Assembly: GCF_900177815.1 (NCBI RefSeq)
Contig: NZ_FXAZ01000004.1
Location: 522,153-586,152, forward strand
Reading direction: 5' to 3'
Source: Paenibacillus aquistagni
Lineage (GTDB): Bacteria > Bacillota > Bacilli > Paenibacillales > Paenibacillaceae
Length of the DNA: 64,000 nt
In this document: positions 61,408-64,000 of the stretch, in pieces
How the letters are laid out: each line of letters opens with the position of its first letter
Position numbering within the stretch: the first letter of the stretch is position 1
Program-made: the position numbers and the translations under genes
The notes under the pieces: model-generated
Databases searched by the model: none
What the model saw: only the letters and a program-made list of their open reading frames with translations
Told to the model about the DNA's origin: nothing

Positions 61408-62034
61408 TCAAGGTTCTTGCTGTTCATTGATGTCCGGCTTCCTGTTACGCTTGCGCAGCGCATCCGACCATTTGTAATGCACGCTTCCATATAGAAGAAA
61501 CACAACGATAAGAATGGCGGGGTGGATCGATAACACCTGCATGAAGACAAGGCATAGAACGAGCGTGAGAATCGCGAACACGCGGCCAAGACCTGAAAAT
61601 ACTCTCTTTGTAAAATCGTAGGCGATCAAGCCGATCATAACGGCAATAACCGGAGCCACACCCTGAATCATTCCCTGGATAATAACGGAGTGACTTAATA
61701 TATGAACAATAGACATTAATGTGATCATCGCGACAGCTGAAGGAAGGATATGAGCGATAATTGCTGCCGTTGCACCCAAGTATCCGCACAACCGATAACC
61801 AAGGTAACCAGCCATCTTCGTGGCAATAGGTCCGGGCAGAGCTTTGGCAAGGGCTAGAACATCCCCGAACTCTTCCTCGTCCATCCACTTGTAGCGCTGA
61901 ACCGCCTCGTGCTGAATCAACGGGATGACGGAGGGCCCGCCGCCGTACCCTAAGACACCTGTGCGCAGCATAGCCATCGTGATTTGCAGGTATAGACTCC
62001 CTTTTGAAGCCGATTTAGGCTGCAGCTGCATCAT
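61408..62034 (-). CDS. Chromate transporter, half protein A
   Basis: 208 aa, the other CHR half: GYGGGPSVIPLIQHEAVQRY and LALAKALPGPIATKMAGYLGYRL. Start ATG at 62034 shares a base with the Lrp stop (TAATG), so translation is coupled. The Lrp gene lies directly upstream in the same operon. Chromate resistance or another oxyanion is possible. Confidence 0.88.
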   Translation of the reverse strand: MMQLQPKSASKGSLYLQITMAMLRTGVLGYGGGPSVIPLIQHEAVQRYKWMDEEEFGDVLALAKALPGPIATKMAGYLGYRLCGYLGATAAIIAHILPSAVAMITLMSIVHILSHSVIIQGMIQGVAPVIAVMIGLIAYDFTKRVFSGLGRVFAILTLVLCLVFMQVLSIHPAILIVVFLLYGSVHYKWSDALRKRNRKPDINEQQEP

Positions 62035-62516
62035 TAGAGTCTCATCCCCATCCGACTCTTGTAGCGGGTGATGAGTACTTGGCATTCCACGCTTGTGATT
62101 CCCTCTAATGGATACAGCTTCTCCTTCATAAAGCGTTCCATCTCCTGATGATTAGCGTATAAGCCGTGCATGTGCAGCTTGCTTGGGCCTGTCATATGGT
62201 AAAGGCTTGTTACGGAAGGGTCATCCGCTAACGAAGCTGCAATATTTTCGAGATGCTTCGGTTCTACTTCCACATTGAAAAAGGCGGATACTTGCACACC
62301 AAGCTTCTCTGGATTGATGACAGCTGTGAATCGCTCGATAATGCCTTCTTCTATCAACGCTTGTATGCGGGCTTGGACTGCGACACGAGACAGCCCGATT
62401 TCTTTGGCAAGATCGGTGTAGGAGCTGCGTCCATTGGCGATTAAAGCATTTAGTATCTTGCGATCCGTCTCATCTGTAATCGACGAAGAGTAGTTAACGA
62501 TATTGGATGAATTCAT
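62034..62516 (-). CDS. Lrp/AsnC-family regulator
   Basis: 160 aa. HTH region [44 protein letters not shown], then RAM ligand domain ([42 protein letters not shown]). Start 62516 after GAAGGGAG; an in-frame ATG nine codons upstream lacks a site. First gene of the CHR operon, so it probably controls the transporter in response to an amino acid or related ligand. Confidence 0.92.
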   Translation of the reverse strand: MNSSNIVNYSSSITDETDRKILNALIANGRSSYTDLAKEIGLSRVAVQARIQALIEEGIIERFTAVINPEKLGVQVSAFFNVEVEPKHLENIAASLADDPSVTSLYHMTGPSKLHMHGLYANHQEMERFMKEKLYPLEGITSVECQVLITRYKSRMGMRL

Positions 62517-62543
62517 TTTATGTACTCCCTTCTTACTGTGCAT

Positions 62544-62843
62544 AATGTATGTATATTTTTATTTATGATTGCATCATGTACTAATGTAACGTTATTTTGA
62601 TTTCGATTCAACTGTATTATAGTGATTTTTGAATTCGTTTTGTTTGTATAACTGTGGTAGCCGGTGAGAGGAGGGCTGGGTAATTGGAGCGAAAGAGGTC
62701 ATGAGCGGTGAAAATAGGGGGTTGTTGAAAGGATCGGTAGTGATTTATGCCGGAGAAGAAAATGGGGGTAAGTCCGTCAACCAATGGGGATAGTAACAAA
62801 ATACGAAAAAACGAAGCTAATACTTCATTAGGAGAAAATAATA
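62544..62843. other. Divergent control region, no gene
   Basis: Between the leftward Lrp operon and the DUF421 gene; contains AATGTAACGTTATT (about 62583-62596), a partial palindrome that may be an operator. Confidence 0.4.
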
Positions 62844-63551
62844 ATGAACCCTTATTTGGAAATCGTGATCCGGTCTATTGGGGCCTTTGCGCTTATGATG
62901 ATGATTACTCGGACCTTGGGCAAGGCCACGATAGCTCAGATGACCTATCATGATTTTGTTGCAGCGATAACGTTAGGTGGAATTACCGCGAACTTCGCAT
63001 TTAATTTAAAAGTGAATGTATGGCATCTCCTTGTTGCGCTTGTTACATTCAGCGGCGTAGCTTTTATCCTGCTCGTGTTCGTATTGAAAAGCAGAACCTT
63101 TCGAAGGTGGATCTCAGGTCAGCCAGCAGTATTGGTCCAAGATGGGAAGATTCTTGAGCATAATATGAAGAAACTGCGGATGACACTTGATTCCTTGAAT
63201 CAAGAACTAAGAGAGAAGAACATTTTTAATATAGAAGAAGTAGAGTATGCGGTGCTTGAGTTGAATGGCAAAGTGTCGGCGCTCTTGAAAAAGGAATATC
63301 TCCCCGTTACGCGCAAGGACTTGGGGTTAAAGGGACATAAGCAAGAGTTTCCGACTGAGCTCATCATGGATGGGAATGTGGTTGAGGATAACCTTAAGTA
63401 TGGAGATGTGAGTCTGGCGTGGCTGATGTCGCAATTGGAGAAAAGAAGGCTGTCTATAGAAGAAGTGAGTTATGCGGTAAAAGGGACAAATGGCCAGTTC
63501 TACTGTGACCTATATCAGGATGGCGTGAGTGATCCCATTGATGAGGTTTAG
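62844..63551 (+). CDS. DUF421 membrane protein (YetF/YrbG type)
   Basis: 235 aa. Three N-terminal membrane helices (IVIRSIGAFALMMMITRTLGK; FVAAITLGGITANFAF; WHLLVALVTFSGVAFILLVFVL), then two cytoplasmic DUF421 repeats with RTFRRWISGQPAVLVQDGKI and NIEEVEYAVLELNGKVSAL, echoed at the C-terminus (SIEEVSYAVKGTNGQFYCDLYQD). AGGAGAAA before ATG. Function of the family is not clear; some members affect spore germination or envelope. Confidence 0.92.
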   Translation: MNPYLEIVIRSIGAFALMMMITRTLGKATIAQMTYHDFVAAITLGGITANFAFNLKVNVWHLLVALVTFSGVAFILLVFVLKSRTFRRWISGQPAVLVQDGKILEHNMKKLRMTLDSLNQELREKNIFNIEEVEYAVLELNGKVSALLKKEYLPVTRKDLGLKGHKQEFPTELIMDGNVVEDNLKYGDVSLAWLMSQLEKRRLSIEEVSYAVKGTNGQFYCDLYQDGVSDPIDEV

Positions 63552-63829
63552 CAGCTGAAGAATGGGCGTAAGCGCGGTGGAATCTTAAAGCTCACGCCCG
63601 ATAACTAGATTCAGTACTTGAATACGGTAGTGACGTGTTGATAAATGAATCAACGTAGACCCCAAGAGAGTCTGAAAAGAGCTAGTAGAGCAAAAAGCTG
63701 TTTATAGGATTTTCTTATTCAAATTGGTTTGACATGAATGTCGATTCATGTTATATTTGGTTTCCTTCTGCTGAAGGGGATTACAAATATCGTCATGGAT
63801 TGCTTCAAAAACTTTTTTTAAAAAAGTGC
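63552..63829. other. Spacer before the rRNA operon
   Basis: No gene seen. AT-rich upstream region of the ribosomal promoter that could act as an UP element. Confidence 0.45.
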
Positions 63830-63858
63830 TTGACCATGAATGGACGATATGATATATT
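63830..63858 (+). promoter_or_regulatory. Ribosomal RNA operon promoter
   Basis: TTGACC (63830-63835), 17-bp spacer, TATATT (63853-63858), preceded by A/T tracts. A boxA-like TGTTCTTTGAAAACTGAAC follows at 63907-63925, then the leader typical of Paenibacillus rrn operons. Confidence 0.9.
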
Positions 63859-63988
63859 AATTAAGTCGCCGCTGAACGGCGGTGAACAAAAGAAAGTAAC
63901 TAACTTTGTTCTTTGAAAACTGAACAACGAGTGAAACATTATTGAGAATTAATTTCTCGTCAGCAATACCAATGAGCAAGTCAAACAC

Positions 63989-64000
63989 TTTAATGGAGAG
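63989..64000 (+). rRNA. rrs: 16S rRNA, first bases (cut by the window edge)
   Basis: The window ends in TTTAATGGAGAG, which directly precedes TTTGATCCTGGCTCAG in Firmicute 16S genes. The upstream GAGCAAGTCAAACACTTT leader also fits. Confidence 0.85.

Overview
The window looks like a chromosomal segment of a Paenibacillus-type Gram-positive bacterium. Supporting signs are strong AGGAGG ribosome sites, TTG/GTG starts, rho-independent terminators after most units, a 16S rRNA leader of the Paenibacillaceae type at the right edge, and Firmicute-style riboswitches for glycine, FMN, guanine and guanidine. The backbone (about 1-18.9 kb and 43.2-64 kb) is moderately GC-rich. The middle (about 19-41 kb) is visibly AT-rich and foreign.

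Layout. (1) 0.3-17 kb: carbohydrate region. It holds a LacI regulator and a HAD phosphatase, then a LacI-regulated locus with a phosphohexomutase on one strand and, divergently, an ABC sugar importer (binding protein plus two permeases, no ATPase), a GH13 glucosidase, a DUF1861 protein, a GH130 mannoside phosphorylase, a GH2 beta-mannosidase and an iron-type alcohol dehydrogenase. Twin LacI palindromes and a cre-like site lie in the divergent control region. (2) 17.4-19 kb: guaA.

(3) 18.75-41.02 kb: a 22.07-kb integrated element. Its 204-bp ends are the 3' end of guaA, duplicated with two mismatches, and a tyrosine recombinase gene lies directly after the rebuilt guaA. Cargo: a Cro/C1 repressor with a divergent promoter, a dead IS3-family element, a lipoprotein, a leftward block of small unknown genes plus a 400-aa putative DNA-binding protein, an HNH homing-type nuclease, a small HTH protein overlapping a 1009-aa protein that joins a proteasome-like Ntn-hydrolase fold to a phage tail-fibre body, a winged-helix replication-like protein, two GIY-YIG proteins (one fused to a DUF2075 helicase and paired with a MazG-like pyrophosphohydrolase), a PIN-like protein, a Fic remnant and a 90-bp groEL fragment. 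A conserved, apparently structured intergenic sequence occurs three times between cassettes. This element is the most novel part of the window; the Ntn-tail fusion and the repeated structured sequence are the best leads.

(4) 41.3-63.6 kb: a flagellin with a sigma-D-like promoter; a tandem glycine riboswitch with a Na+/amino acid symporter; a PadR regulator with twin operators and a divergent DHA2 efflux pump; an FMN riboswitch with an EamA transporter; a guanine riboswitch with an AzgA purine permease; a LacI-regulated nucleoside catabolic operon (GNAT, ribokinase, nucleoside hydrolase, DcuC-type carrier); a guanidine-I riboswitch with a paired SMR exporter; an ECF sigma/membrane protein/TPR lipoprotein-like operon; an Lrp regulator with a split chromate transporter; and a DUF421 membrane protein. 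(5) 63.8-64 kb: promoter, leader and first bases of a 16S rRNA gene.

All calls are by reading; no database search was run.
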